A stretch of 64,000 nucleotides of DNA from Pyrenophora tritici-repentis (taxonomy: Eukaryota > Ascomycota > Dothideomycetes > Pleosporales > Pleosporaceae). The position numbers were made by a program, and so were the translations under genes. The number at the start of each line of letters is the position of its first letter. The first letter of the stretch is position 1. Under the pieces are notes generated by a model. It was not told the DNA's origin. It saw only the letters and a list, made by a program, of their open reading frames with translations, and ran no database searches. Shown one piece after another: positions 11,045 to 22,215 of the stretch. The stretch covers positions 620,001-684,000 of the forward strand of contig NC_089398.1 of assembly GCF_003171515.1 (NCBI RefSeq). The letters are read 5' to 3'.

Positions 11045-12121
11045 TCACCACCGACACATCCAATCATCCTCCGCCCCAACAACAGCCCAGCAGAAACACT
11101 CCAAACCACAAAAGTCGCACTCCCAATCGTCCCTGCCACGAGGCTCCCACGCACCCACTACATCGCCCTCCCAAACACCATAATCTTCCACCCACGGCAC
11201 CAGCTCATCCAGATACACCACTCCCTGAAACTCCCGGGGCGCAGACAAATACCCTGTTCGAAAGTAGCCCTCAGGCGTCCACTCCACCCCTGCCTCTGCA
11301 TGAACAACCCGTCCAGCCTGCGCGTAATACCCAGAGTAATCTTCGACCGATGGAGTATCAGTTGGACTCACAGATCCATTGTCTGTATCTTGCGTCCCAC
11401 TATCGCTCTCATCGTCATCGTCATCGTCATCGTCACCAGCTACATCCTCGTCCTGCTCAGCCTCCTCAGCTTCTTCAGCCTTTTCCGCATCCTCAACCTC
11501 TTCAGCATCTTCAATCCTCCTCTGTGCTCTCCCGGCTTCAGAATAGTATGGCAGGCGAACCTCAGTGGTGTAGAAAGCTACATATGGATCATTGTCGAAG
11601 CCGCCGGAGGCGTTCGTGCCGTAGAAGGCTCTGCATTCTCCCGGACTGTGATTACAAATTTTCCCGTAGGAGGGGGAGGGGGAGGGGGAGGGGAATGTTG
11701 GCTGTAGTGGTGTTAGTTGTAGTTGTGGTCGGGGCTGTTCAGTCTCCTCGCTGAGCCTAGGAGGCATGTTTGGTCTCAAGAGGTAGTAGGGGACATCGTC
11801 GTTGGACATGTTGGGCAATATAGGCCTTGGGTATAGGGTACATGAGAAGTAATGAGGGTGCCGGAAGGGTACAGAGACGCTGGGTTGACGGTAGACTTGA
11901 AGGTACGGTCGATATGCTTGAAATTGCCAATGCTGATGTCGGGGGAAATAGCGAGGGAAGTACGATGAGGAACTTAACAGATCAAAAGCGGCGCTATGTA
12001 TACTACGATATTGCTGTTGGAAGACGCGAACCATGGTTGCAAGCGCTGTCAGAACCAAAATTGTGAAGAGGAAAACGGAAAACGTGACGAGTGATCCATG
12101 GAAAAATTCACATATATACAA
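11045..12121 (-). CDS. Hypothetical protein with an acidic Glu/Asp repeat region
   Basis: This is a 358-aa open frame. The first 30 residues are hydrophobic (FSVFLFTILVLTALATMV) and could be a signal anchor, but an internal ATG at 11812 (MSNDDVPYYLL) could be the true start and would remove it. The centre has an SPSPSPS run from a GGGGGA-type DNA repeat near 11668-11694, an EEAEEAE-type stretch and eight consecutive Asp from a GTCATC-type repeat near 11407-11440. The C terminus is rich in Trp, Tyr, Glu and Val with several Cys (CDFCGLECFCW). I do not recognise the family. The long plus-strand frame at 10922-11707 is taken to be its shadow, because the minus frame is longer and has more protein-like composition. 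Confidence 0.5.
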   Translation of the reverse strand: MYICEFFHGSLVTFSVFLFTILVLTALATMVRVFQQQYRSIHSAAFDLLSSSSYFPRYFPRHQHWQFQAYRPYLQVYRQPSVSVPFRHPHYFSCTLYPRPILPNMSNDDVPYYLLRPNMPPRLSEETEQPRPQLQLTPLQPTFPSPSPSPSYGKICNHSPGECRAFYGTNASGGFDNDPYVAFYTTEVRLPYYSEAGRAQRRIEDAEEVEDAEKAEEAEEAEQDEDVAGDDDDDDDDESDSGTQDTDNGSVSPTDTPSVEDYSGYYAQAGRVVHAEAGVEWTPEGYFRTGYLSAPREFQGVVYLDELVPWVEDYGVWEGDVVGAWEPRGRDDWECDFCGLECFCWAVVGAEDDWMCRW

Positions 12122-12318
12122 TCACGAGTAGAAGTCGCATTGAGACAAAAACAAATGTCTTTTACTTTGAATTGACGTCGCTCTCAAACAGCGTGCATGG
12201 TGTCACTTTGGGTTTGACCGGACCAGGTCTTACCTCAGGACAAGACAGACTCCTTGTCTGGGACCACCACGGCGCAAGCCAAAACTATGCAAACACCATC
12301 ATCTCCTCATACCAACGT

Positions 12319-13966
12319 CTATGCGAGCTTCTCGCCTGTGACCTTGAAGAGCATGCTACCGCTACCAGGCTCGCTGACCACGACTGCCTGTGCTAGCTTC
12401 TCTTCTGTGATATCGGGGAACTTCTTCCTGTAGTACTTCTCCTCCCAAGCTTTCTTGACTGCTTCTACCTTATCCTTTGGTACAAGGTGTACACTGCAGC
12501 CTCCCCAGCCTGCGCCGGTCAGTCGGCTTCCACATGAACCAGCTGCGCGAGCAAGGTTGCAAAGCTCGTCGAGTTCTGGACAACTGCAGTCGTAGATTTC
12601 GCGACAAGAGTCTTGGGTCGTGTTCATGAGGTCACCAAGCGCCTGTAGGTACTCCTTGCCACTGGACGGCGGTGAAGCGAGAAGCGATCGGAATCTGATA
12701 ACGCGAAGAGCTTCGGTGAATACATGCAGCGCACGCTGTCGTAGCATGAACTTGTCCGCACGAACGGGGAACTTTGACATGTAGCGCTGGTTGAGTTCGT
12801 CTTCTGAAATGCCAAGCAGGCCGCTGATCTGTTCCCTTGTGTAGCCTTCTTCCTGCGGGAGGTAGTTCTCGGTGTGTTGGATGAGCTTTGTAAGTTGAGT
12901 CTCGAACTCAGAAACGGATATCTTGGTGTTGTCTGCCACGTCCTCCTTATCTTCAAAGTAGGTGTCATGGAAGCCTCGCAAGCTAACTCCTAGTGGTGAT
13001 GAGTCTGTTGGGAGCTCCTTCTTCAGTCCAAATGCCTTGGCTAGGAATACGGCCGCCAATGTGCACTCTACCACACGCAGATTGTAGCATACTGGGGCTG
13101 TGACGTGCTTGTCTGCGGCGACGAAGCTCTGGGCGGTAACGAAAGCAAGCTCCGGATCGGTTTGCGGGAACTCGATGTTGGTGTAGTTGAGGCTGGGCTT
13201 AAAAGAGACGTATAGGGCAGAGCCGCGCAGGGAAAAGACGGAGGCTGCTTGGTCCATTCTAATCGACATGTCAGCTGTGATCGTGTGATAAAAGACATCA
13301 ACTTACCCTCCTGAGTTGACACCGACGGCGCGCTCAGAGACAATGGCAAGCTCGCAAAGCTCGGTCTTGTCAATCTTTTCTTCGCCGTTCGCTGAGAGTA
13401 CAGCCAATGCGCTTGTGCAGACTACAGATGCCGAACTTGAAAGACCACCACCGCTTGGGACTGTGCCATCGCAGACAATGTCCATACCGACCGACGTGAA
13501 CTTGCCTCGCTTCTTCTGCAGCAGTTGTGATACCCCCTTCAGTCCCGACTTGAAGTAATTTGTCCACTCATGCTCGGTCGCATCGATTGGGATCTCTCCC
13601 TCTGGAATCTCGAATTCGCGGGTAGGAAATTTCTCCGAGTTCAGGTTCGCTATGCGCACGCGGGGCTTCTCATCGGAGGGTCGCACAGCAACAGCCATGA
13701 TGAAGTCGGCGGTAATGGCCATGGGGAGTACCTCGTACAGAGAGTAGTCAATGTGCTACATGGTGTCAGGTAAGAGCCGCATGAAGTTTGATTAGCTTTA
13801 CCTCGCCAATGATGTTCACGCGACCAGGGCTACGGGCCACAAAGTCCGCCTGCTTTCCATATAGTTCTTTGAACTTTGCCAGTAAAGTGTCCCATCGCTT
13901 CGTCTCGACCGGCAACGCGTCTTCTGGGTAGATGTCGCGTAGCGACGTTGCTGTAGGAACGTCCAT
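12319..13966 (-). CDS. GAL1: Galactokinase, three exons
   Basis: The enzyme phosphorylates alpha-D-galactose with ATP to galactose-1-phosphate, the first committed step of the Leloir pathway in the cytosol. The minus-strand exons are 13966-13802, 13755-13307 and 13258-12319, with introns of 46 and 48 bp; the product is 517 aa, the usual fungal size. The first splice rebuilds the galactokinase signature RSPGRVNIIGEHIDY (about 46-59). The GHMP-kinase ATP loop GTVPSGGGLSSSAS sits near 152-165, the second splice restores GVNSGGMDQAAS, and the C-terminal motif LTGAGWGG lies near 451-458. Its promoter is 13967-14350. The neighbouring genes are not galactose genes, so there is no GAL cluster here. 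Confidence 0.95.
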
Positions 13967-14350
13967 GATGACAAGGTAAGAGGGGAATTGGCTACTACGA
14001 ATTACTGCAAGAGAAGGAGAAACAGGAAAGAGACTAAGAAAGAGACTGGAACACAGGATCTATTTGAACTTGTGGAGTCGCAAGATCGCGGACAATTGCA
14101 CGGCGGGGTCCAACTGACGACAAGTGGGGTTATGAGCTATTCCAGATTGAGAAATGTATCCGCTCCACCACCCGACCCGTTGACTGCATCGAGCTGCAGG
14201 TACGGATGATTGTACCTGACATACTTGCCCGGAGAGATTAATACACGACGAGGCGATTGAGGTTTGCGACTCATAACTCAGGACGATCACACGGCGCGTG
14301 CAGATCGTGGATCGACCAGGATATATGGCGTATCGAAGCAACACCTTCCC

Positions 14351-15117
14351 TCAACCCAGTCCCCTTCCTCGTCCACGAAGTCCTCGTCCAATACCACTAC
14401 CTGCTCGACCTCGTGAATCGCTGCGAGTGAGACCTCGTCCCGTCTGTCCACCTACTCCAACATAGTTGCCCGTGGACGATGTCGAAGCTCCTCTCGGTCT
14501 GGCACCTCTCACTCTTCCCCGGGTCCCTCCTCTTGGTGCTGCCTCCGCTTTCCTACGATCTTCCTCAATCTTCCTCGCCGCAGCTTCCCTTCGTGCCTGT
14601 TCTTCGGCAGCTCGGCGCTGTGCAGCCTGCTGACGATATGTTTCTTCTTCTTCAATGTCGATCAGATCTTGCGATGCCCCCTGCCATTGAGGGTTTAAGA
14701 TGAGCCGTTGATTGTGTTCGGTCTGGGATAGTATTCTGGTCCATGTCTGAAGCAAGGTCGATGCATTTTGAACGGTACGTGATACGGTCTGAGAGAAGCA
14801 TTAGCCCTAACACTACCACTTCCACGTGTATCCCTTACAGCCATGTTGTCCTTTGCCTTTTGCAGGCTCCCGATAACGCCTTCAATGACTTTATTGACGT
14901 TCCGTATACTTGCTAGCTCCCTACGCAAAGCCTCCTCACGTGCCTCTTCCGTTGTATAATGCGACTCCTTTGCACGCGCCTTTCCGTTTGCAGCCGTGTC
15001 CCCTGCATCGGCCTCGTCTTTGATCTTCTTTTTGGCCTTTTGCGCTGCGGGCGTATCGAAGAGGGCGTCCGTGTCCGAGTCGGACAGGTCCAGTGCGCCC
15101 AGGTTCGGCGGATCCAT
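14351..15117 (-). CDS. DUO1: DASH/Dam1 complex subunit Duo1, two exons
   Basis: Duo1 is part of the fungal DASH complex, which rings kinetochore microtubules and couples chromosomes to depolymerising ends. The exons are 15117-14839 and 14788-14351, joined over a 50-bp intron (GTAAGG to CTCAG), giving 238 aa. An acidic N terminus is followed by a helical segment (YTTEEAREEALRRELASIRN, then VIEGVIGSLQKAKDNM). The splice leads into TVSRTVQNAS and LLQTWTRILSQTEHNQRL, the most conserved part of the family. A Glu/Arg coiled coil follows, and then an Arg/Gly-rich tail. It diverges from the gene at 15630 across a 512-bp promoter region. Confidence 0.88.
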
Positions 15118-15629
15118 GTCGTAGGGTCGCAGCAGAACAAAGTGCAGGCTCCTTGGACTGGGACAGGCAAAAGGACGTTGAATTGACAGGCGTTGGCGTG
15201 TTTGACGTATTTGGTCTGGCGGGGCGGGCGGTTAAGTCGCAAGGGCCAGCTCGTTTGTTGATGTTCAGCCGCATGGGCGCCCCAGCGTTGCGCGCCAAGC
15301 AAGGAACCCGCCATCTCCCAACCTCGTCACTTCCCTTCATTCCTGCCTTGACCCTCCCATATCGGCGACTGACCCATCGTCTCCACTCCGTCTCACCCCT
15401 TCACCGTCACCACCATCCGCCCTCACGATATCTTCACCTTTGCGCATATCTTTATATAGTCAATCCAGCTTTTACACGTCGATGCACTGAGTCATTGGGG
15501 CTTAAATTAAGGTTGTTTTGATTTTGGCTATCCGCAATTACACCCTACATGCTCTATTGCTACAACAACCTCGACATACCCCCCAAACAAACAAACACGC
15601 CACATCCAACATCACACCAACATAGCAAC
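15118..15629. promoter_or_regulatory. Divergent promoter region between Duo1 and the Ser/Pro-rich gene
   Basis: The 512 bases separate two divergently transcribed genes. An E2F-like string, TTGCGCGCCAAG, lies near 15285-15296. The right half is CT-rich with long C/A runs just before the plus-strand ATG, as is common in fungal core promoters. Co-regulation is inference only. Confidence 0.4.
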
Positions 15630-17088
15630 ATGGAGCGCACACCATCACCGCCGCGTCGCGTTCACACGCCACCCGCGCCAATGTATGGCGACACCTACGA
15701 GCCCTTTTCACCGCGTCGCTCCAGCAGGGTGGCCGCCCAACGCGATAGTCACCTTCACCTTCACCGCGAGCAAACAAGCCCGCGCACTAGGCGCGACATC
15801 ACCCCAACTGCCTCCAGCAAACGGTCTGCCACCCGCGCCAACCCGTTTGTATTCTCCCCACCGTCGTCGCCCGTTTCTCCACCAAAACAACAACAACAAC
15901 TACGTTCGCCCCGTTCTACCCGTCGCGCACCGTTGGAGTTAAACCCGCTCGACTCAGATTCAGATCACGCTGCGCCTACCCCAGCGCGCCGCTTTCTTGC
16001 AGCAGCCATGGCTCCCGTAAGTTGTCCCACCGTAGCTCACCGCGCTTCGGCCCGATGCGCGTGTCCAACAACGCGCGCGTCATCGCCAAAGTGCTGCACG
16101 CTGTGCGACCACAACATGTTCTTCAATACTAATTCATGTAGGGCATGCTCCCAACTCCAGCCAAGACGCCTCGCAAGCGCCGTGTTGACGATGTGAGCTC
16201 TACAGCGCGCATTCTGTTTCCAACCAACCGTCCGTCAACAATCGAAGAGGCCATGCCGACTCCTCGCAAGTCCCGCAAGACCAAGAACCTCTACACCTTG
16301 GAGAGCTTCGCGGACCAGATGAATGAGAACACTGAAAAGATTCCCATCTACACCGACTCCAAGGAGCGCGTACCCACACCTGGCGCACAGACCGAAGAGA
16401 ACCCATTCCTGTCCAAGAAAGGCAAGGGCAAGGCGAAGGCAGCTCCATCAAAGCCCAAGAAGGCTGACAAGAGGACGGCGAAGATGGATGAGGCAGTTAA
16501 TCGCGACGAGGGTATGGTCTACATCTTCCGTGGTCGCAAGGTCTTCAGGAAATTCCATGACGACCCACCGTCGGGCGCTTCAGACGCAGAGCAAGATGAT
16601 GATCTCTCCGCCGATGACAGACAAGTCCGCCGCCAGATTGGTCATGAAGCACGTCGTCCACTCACTCGTTCATCAATCAAGCCACGCACGCTGTTTGTGC
16701 AGGAGATCAAGGAGCGTAATCTCGCACATGGCATCGTGAGCGAAGACGAAGAGGCTACTACCGACATTGAAGCCCCTACCGTCGCTACCCCGAGCCGGAG
16801 AAAAGGCAAGGGTGTACAGGCTCCGTCTTTAGAGACCACGCCACCGCCCACTGTTCGCAAGTTCAAGAAGGGCAAGTCTTTCGACAGGCATCTAGCTCAA
16901 ACCATCGGCTAACACCCTTAGCAGAGATTTCATTCGACTCATGGTCGCGTGTCAAGTCGTCACACAGCTCAAGCAGTTCATCGTCAAAGGGTACAAAGAA
17001 GCGAGGGGGCGAACCTCTTGAGCATGCATCAGCGAGCAAGCGCGCTCGAAGTGAGCATTCCCCGTTCGCCTTGTCGTTTGACAACTAA
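15630..17088 (+). CDS. Ser/Pro- and Lys/Arg-rich protein of unknown function, three exons with a probable GC-AG intron
   Basis: Exons are 15630-16016, 16142-16871 and 16925-17088, giving 426 aa. Intron 1 is 125 bp (GTAAGT, GTAG). If exon 2 is read through, it stops at 16912, but a clean coding frame continues after 16924 (EISFDSWSRVKSSHSSSSSS and on to SPFALSFDN). A 53-bp intron with a GCAAGT donor, GGCTAAC branch and GCAG acceptor joins them in phase. The N terminus is full of S/T-P sites (TPSPPRR, PLELNPLDSDSD), followed by LPTPAKTPRKR and a basic ARILF motif, then a conserved-looking core (MVYIFRGRKVFRKF, KPRTLFVQEI). These look like kinase-target motifs of a nuclear cell-cycle protein, but I cannot name the family. 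Confidence 0.7.
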
Positions 17089-17163
17089 CGGAGCGACAGC
17101 CCGTTCTTCTTGAGTCTTCACATTGCGCCAGCCGTGTTGTCATGGTTTATCAACATTGAAAAC

Positions 17164-17228
17164 TTTGTTCTCACACTAGGGAAGAGGAAGGTTTGTTCTC
17201 ACACTAGGGAAGAGGAAGGTTTGTTCTC
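17164..17228 (+). repeat. 28-bp tandem repeat, about 2.3 copies
   Basis: The unit beginning TTTGTTCTCACACTAGGG is repeated exactly at 17164-17191 and 17192-17219, with 9 more bases at 17220-17228. It lies in the presumed 3' untranslated region of the preceding gene. 17229-17656 contains nothing else I can support. Confidence 0.9.
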
Positions 17229-17656
17229 TTTCCCCTGGGCTTTCTTGCACTTGCCTTTTTATGTTTTTGCATAGCGAGCGTATGTCTGCTTTTGATCAGC
17301 AAAAAAAAGGGATACCCATGTGAATCTTTACGAAGTGGCTATGCCCCACGGCCTTTTACTTTGTTGGGGGCGAGGGCACACTTTCTGCTCTCATCTTAAT
17401 GTAAGACGAGAGCTACTACTACCGCTACAGCTTGACGGTCGATGTTTGGCTGTCTGGCTGCTTTACTTTAGTTGCCGGTGTGGATGTCTACTGCGTTGGC
17501 TGGCACATGCCTGGCCACCAGTTTTGTGTGAAGGGATGGACAGTTAGTATAGCAAAATAAATATAAGAGAGATGTATATCTCAGTATTAACGTCTTTGTT
17601 TGATGCTAGTGCCGTGGTGTCTACACCGACGATCCCAACTGCTGCTCTACACGCAG

Positions 17657-18919
17657 CTACGAAGTCTTCTTCTCCACCTTCTTAAAAAACGCACTCATCT
17701 TCTTCATCCCACTCGTATCCACCTTCTTCAACTGCTTCACGCCCCTCCCCTCACTCTTCTTCCTCTTCTCCTCCTCTTCCTTCTTCCGTTTCTTCTCTTC
17801 GCGCTCCGCTACCTTGTCGTCGTCTTCCTCGATCGCCCGCTTCCGGCTGATGTTATCCGAAATGCTGCGTAAGGCGAGCGCCTCGGATTTCAGAGCAGCG
17901 ATGGCGGTGAGGTGGGAGGTTAGAGGAGCGAAGAGGGGAGTGTTGAGGGTGAGGGGTTGGAGTGTGGGGCGGATGGAGGCGGGTATGTAGGTGCTGAAGA
18001 GGTAGGTGAGGGATGTGCGGAGGCGGAGAAGAGGGGGGATTGTGGGGAGTGTTGTGAGGGGTTGGGGTGCTTCTGTTGTTGTTTGCTCGGTTGATGTAGT
18101 TTCTGTCGTTGTGGTTGTAGATGTAGTGGTCGTAGCTTCTGTGGAAGTCTGTTCGGTGGTTGAAACGCTACTTTCTTCCCGCTTGATACTCATGACTGGT
18201 ATCTCCAACGCTGTCCTTACCAACTTATCTTCCATTGAGGGTGGTAAGCCCTTTGCAACCATTCGTTCTGCCTTTTTTATTAGGGCAGCGCTGAGCTTCT
18301 CCATGGATATACGGTACATGGTTTCATCACCTGCGTCTACGGTATCGCACAGGACGCGCATTCTCCGCTCCACGAGCGACTTTAGCGTAGGGTATTGCGA
18401 TAGCAGCGCTTTCCAGTGTGGGGAGGAAGAGGAGAGCATGTCTAGATAGTCTTCTAGGGCGAGGAAGTGTTGTTTAGTGTCTTTTGCGGACTTGGGCGCT
18501 AGCGCAGGGAGGATGAGGAAAAGGGCATCAATGGGTGTTGCAATAAAGAGGTCGGCGGTCTTGTTGATGTAGCCGCTGCCTATCCGTGCTATATCCTCCT
18601 TCTCTTCTGTGGTTTCTTCATCTTGGGGTTCAGACGACTCCCCTGTGATTAGCCAACTTCTGCAGTCTTTCTTCGGCGCGGCGATGCGTGTGAACTCGTA
18701 GAAGCCCTTCTCAGGACAAAAGAAGTACCGTGAGGGTGTCGCATTGGCGGGATTGTCCAGTGTGACTATGCGCGCATCTTTTGAGGCATCCTTCGGGAGT
18801 ACGAAGAGCTTAGGTGGGTTGGACGTGCTTGCGGGTAGTGGTTTGACCGTAGAGGTCGGTGGTTCTGGTGTTGAGGCTTTGGGAGCTGCCTTTGTAGGTT
18901 TTGAGCGTGTGCGAGCCAT
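17657..18919 (-). CDS. RNH202: Ribonuclease H2 subunit B (Rnh202/Ydr279 family)
   Basis: Subunit B is a structural part of the nuclear RNase H2 heterotrimer, which removes ribonucleotides from DNA and degrades RNA:DNA hybrids. The 420-aa single-exon frame begins with a basic Pro/Thr-rich tail and then a triple-barrel-type region (FVLPKDASKDARIVTLDNP, RYFFCPEKGFYEF). The conserved helical core follows (IDALFLILPAL, FLALEDYLDML, LKSLVERRMRVLCDTVD). The middle is Thr/Glu-rich and low complexity. The extreme C terminus has a Lys-rich stretch and GMKKMSAFFKK, a PCNA-interaction-like box lacking the first Gln; a C-terminal PIP box is known for human RNASEH2B. The gene diverges from MCM10. Confidence 0.88.
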   Translation of the reverse strand: MARTRSKPTKAAPKASTPEPPTSTVKPLPASTSNPPKLFVLPKDASKDARIVTLDNPANATPSRYFFCPEKGFYEFTRIAAPKKDCRSWLITGESSEPQDEETTEEKEDIARIGSGYINKTADLFIATPIDALFLILPALAPKSAKDTKQHFLALEDYLDMLSSSSPHWKALLSQYPTLKSLVERRMRVLCDTVDAGDETMYRISMEKLSAALIKKAERMVAKGLPPSMEDKLVRTALEIPVMSIKREESSVSTTEQTSTEATTTTSTTTTTETTSTEQTTTEAPQPLTTLPTIPPLLRLRTSLTYLFSTYIPASIRPTLQPLTLNTPLFAPLTSHLTAIAALKSEALALRSISDNISRKRAIEEDDDKVAEREEKKRKKEEEEKRKKSEGRGVKQLKKVDTSGMKKMSAFFKKVEKKTS

Positions 18920-19256
18920 TGCGATGATATCTCTATGTGAATTCGTCGTTTAGAAGATGCCTGTATCACATGCGCCGTAACTATGGGGTTGTGGTTCACG
19001 TTGGTGTCGCGACGCGTCGAACGCGCCCTATCCCTGCAAAATGGCCCTGTTTCACGGTTTCGGGGGAGATTACCGCCGGAGTGAACCACACTACCGCATG
19101 TCAACAAACGCCCACCCACATCTTCCCGGCAATGCATCTGCCGTTTGCCGTGCTTTATTAAACTATTGAAGGTCCGGGCATATTAGTTTTTGCTTCGCTG
19201 CGGTTCCATTATTGCTATGGGCTTGGTGCGAGTTAGCGCTCTCAACCACCACAGTC
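18920..19256. promoter_or_regulatory. Divergent promoter of RNase H2B and MCM10 with an MCB (ACGCGT) box
   Basis: These 337 bases separate two DNA-replication genes. GACGCGTC at 19011-19018 contains ACGCGT, the core of the MluI cell-cycle box bound by MBF (Mbp1/Swi6) in yeasts. One site would be shared by both genes. That the site works here is inference from yeast. Confidence 0.55.
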
Positions 19257-21717
19257 ATGATCGTCCGGGAGAGCCCCAAGGGCAAAGGTATGTAGTGAAT
19301 GACTGTGCCGAGGGAATGCTTTCACTAAACCTCGTCAAGTTAAGGAAAACCAACCAAACTGGCCGCCGCAGTCGTCCGTTGAGGCCCTTCTCAGCTCACC
19401 GTCCGCACGCAAAAAGTACGAGAGGCGCCGAGAACGCAATTCTATTTCGCCCTCACCGTCGAAGCGCCACCCCATGTCCCGAGGCAACGCACAACTCGAT
19501 AGTGATGGAGATGAGGATGAAGAGACGCTTCAGCTCAAGTTGCAAGCCATCGAGGCAAAGTTGAAGCTCAAGGCACTACAGAGAAAACGGACGACATCGA
19601 GCGATGCAGATCGCGATGGGGCTTCCTCGCGCGCAAGCACAACCATGGGTATGGGTATGCGCAGGCTGGACATATCGCGAACAGAGCCCATACAAGAGAG
19701 CGACATTCAAGTTCCGCATTCACCGGTCCGGACACGACGACAGCTGGATGAGCCAAAGAGTCCTGCGCGGGTCATGCTGGGCATCGACAAGGGTCTGACG
19801 GCTCGCGACATTAGTCTGAAGCGACCGGGGAGCGTCCTGGGCCGGGCAGGAAGATCAAATTCGACAAGAAGCATGGAACCCCCAAAGATCAAGTCATTCA
19901 GCGAGCGCATTGCAGAGAGCAGAAATAAGGAAAAAGTGCGAGAAGAGAAGGAGGAAAAGGCGGAGCAGCGGAGGAGCAGAGGTTTCGGTTTGCAGAGCAT
20001 AGAAGGATTGAGGGAACGACCATCACTATCACGCACAAGCTCATCCCAAAGTACCGACACTAGGAGTTCCCGCGATATGCCGCCGCCAGCGCCTAGGAAT
20101 CTCAACCGAATGGCAAATCGCGCGTCAGTCGACTTGACCTTGAGGAATCCACCATCTTCTGCACCACGACCCGGCTCCACGTCTTTCCCGCCCCCACGGC
20201 CCATTTCCATGTCATTTCCACCACCACAGTCACCCCGACCCGGTTCCACTTTGTCATTTCGTTCAGAAAGTACACGTCCATCTTCAAAGTCTTCTTCCAA
20301 TGGGTTCGGCGCTTCAACGGCTTCAAAATATGCGGAGATTTCCTCACGAGACGACAGTGCCGATGCACCTAGTTTTGAATCCTTCTCTGGTCTACACCTC
20401 AAGTCCCGGGAGATGCAACATAACGTAGTAACGCGCACGCTGGAAGGCAAGACAGTGCTGACAATACCACAATTACTGAAGACTGTCAAGGCGCCTGCGT
20501 ATGATCCTCCGGATTTGGAGAATGACTATGTTGTGCTTGGTGTTATTTGCTCCAAGTCAACACCCTACGATTCCAAGAATGCAGCCAAGGACCAGAGCAA
20601 AGATAGCCGAGAGAGGGATGCAGATCCAAACGGCAAGTTCATGGTCCTGAAACTGACGGATTTGAAATGGGAGCTTGATCTATTCCTGTTTGATACTGGG
20701 TTTTCTCAATTTTGGAAGCTTCCCGTTGGTACACTCGTCGCCATCCTTAATCCGGACATCATGCCGCCACGGAATCGAGATACTGGCAAGTTCAGTCTCA
20801 AGCTCTCTAGCTCGGACGACACCATTCTTGAACTTGGCACAGCACGAGACTTGGAGTTTTGCCATGCGCAACGGAAAGATGGCAAGGAGTGCACCCAGTG
20901 GATCGATGGTCGTAAGACTGAGTACTGCGAGTTTCACATCCAATTACAAGTCGAGAAAGCCAAGAAGGGTCGCATGCAGGTCAACACCATGACTGGCTTC
21001 GGTGGAGGCCCAGGTGGCGGTAAGTTTGGCATGTTCAGTGGCCGGAGTAGCGGACCCAAGGGAGACGAGCTCAAGAGGGAAGGTAAATACCATGATCGAG
21101 AACTCCATGAAACGGTCTACATTGCACCGCGTCCTGGTGGTGCAGCCAAGCTGATTGATCGCGACCATCAGAGCTGGGAAGGCGGTGCGAACCGCGAAGA
21201 CCGGTTCCGGAAACAACTTGCCGAAAAGGAGAAGGAGAGAGAACTTGCTAAGAAGCTTGGAACAATGGGAGATGGCAGTACCGGAGGCGACTATATGAAG
21301 ATCAAAGCTGCCGGTACGCAAAACCTACCTGCTCGAGGCTATACCTCTTCTCAAGGATCGGGAGCAGCAAAGCCAGACAAGCCAGACGGTAGCGACTTTG
21401 CTAGCCTTCTCAACAGAACCTCCGCAGACGTATCCCTGGCACCCGTCAAGCGCAAGCGGACCGTATCCGGTAAATCGACAAATGCAAGCGACCCCGTCGG
21501 CTGGGGTTTCAAGTACGGCCGCATACCGTCGCCCAAGAAGGTCATACAATCAGCGTTTCGCGGTACACGCGGCGAAACCAGCCCAGCAAAGAAGCGCGCC
21601 CGCCTCTTCCTGGACGGCAAAGGTATCCGCGAGCCCGGCCGAGAAAGCCTCGGTGGCCTCGACGCAGGTCTCATTGCAGCTATGGACGATGATGATGACG
21701 ACTTGGAGGTCGTCTGA
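19257..21717 (+). CDS. MCM10: DNA replication factor Mcm10, two exons
   Basis: Mcm10 activates the CMG helicase and binds single-stranded DNA at replication origins. A short first exon (19257-19287, MIVRESPKGK) joins over a 52-bp intron (GTATGT, ACTAAAC branch, CAAG) to 19340-21717, giving 802 aa. The small exon is supported because the frame upstream of the internal ATG at 19474 stays coding (NWPPQSSVEALLSS, ARKKYERRRE), a typical fungal Mcm10 N terminus. Residues about 80-320 are Ser/Pro/Arg-rich. The OB fold lies near 440-500 (FMVLKLTDLKW, FSQFWKLPVGTLVAILNP). The zinc motif follows at about 518-543 (CHAQRKDGKEC, TEYCEFH), then a basic C terminus ending in an acidic tail. Confidence 0.93.
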
Positions 21718-22215
21718 TGGAATTAATGTTTACTTTTGTGAGACGTTTTTCTGCGACGCAACGACCCGCATCGGAACGAAACAAAGAAAGAAAAATGCAG
21801 CAAAGAAGACAAGATGGAAGGAACAAATGATGGGCGTTTCGTTGGTTGGATGTTGTCACGCTCGCTGATTGGCTAGAGCTTAAGCGAAAGGGAGAAGGAA
21901 GTGGGGTGGATTTTTTTATTTGTTGAACTTTTTTTTTGTCTCTTGGTTTCCGACGTTCCGAGAAAACCGATCCCGCAGCCAGGCTTGAGTTAGCGTAGCC
22001 AGCCTCCTCAGTAACGACTTTCCTTTGTATGTATCAATATTATACCCGTATATGTTCTTGACTGGACTGTGTTTTTGAGACTGAAGTTGTTGTGTGAAAG
22101 TCACGATAACTGGTTCTACTTGAGGAGTCATTCTACACACGGCATCTCCCTATCCACACACCCAAACCGACCAACTGCAAGAAAGGCCCAGGGCCAACAC
22201 CCCTATCCCACAACC
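21718..22215. other. Intergenic, no gene seen
   Basis: This is the tail-to-head region between MCM10 and the TTL-like gene. It is AT-rich around 21910-21945 and holds no convincing coding frame or repeat. Confidence 0.4.

Noticed and set aside
10922..11707. 261-codon plus-strand frame
   Set aside because: Overlaps the longer minus-strand frame; its composition reflects the complement of acidic repeats and runs of GGGGGA.
19707..20489. 260-codon minus-strand frame
   Set aside because: Antisense shadow of the low-complexity N-terminal half of MCM10.
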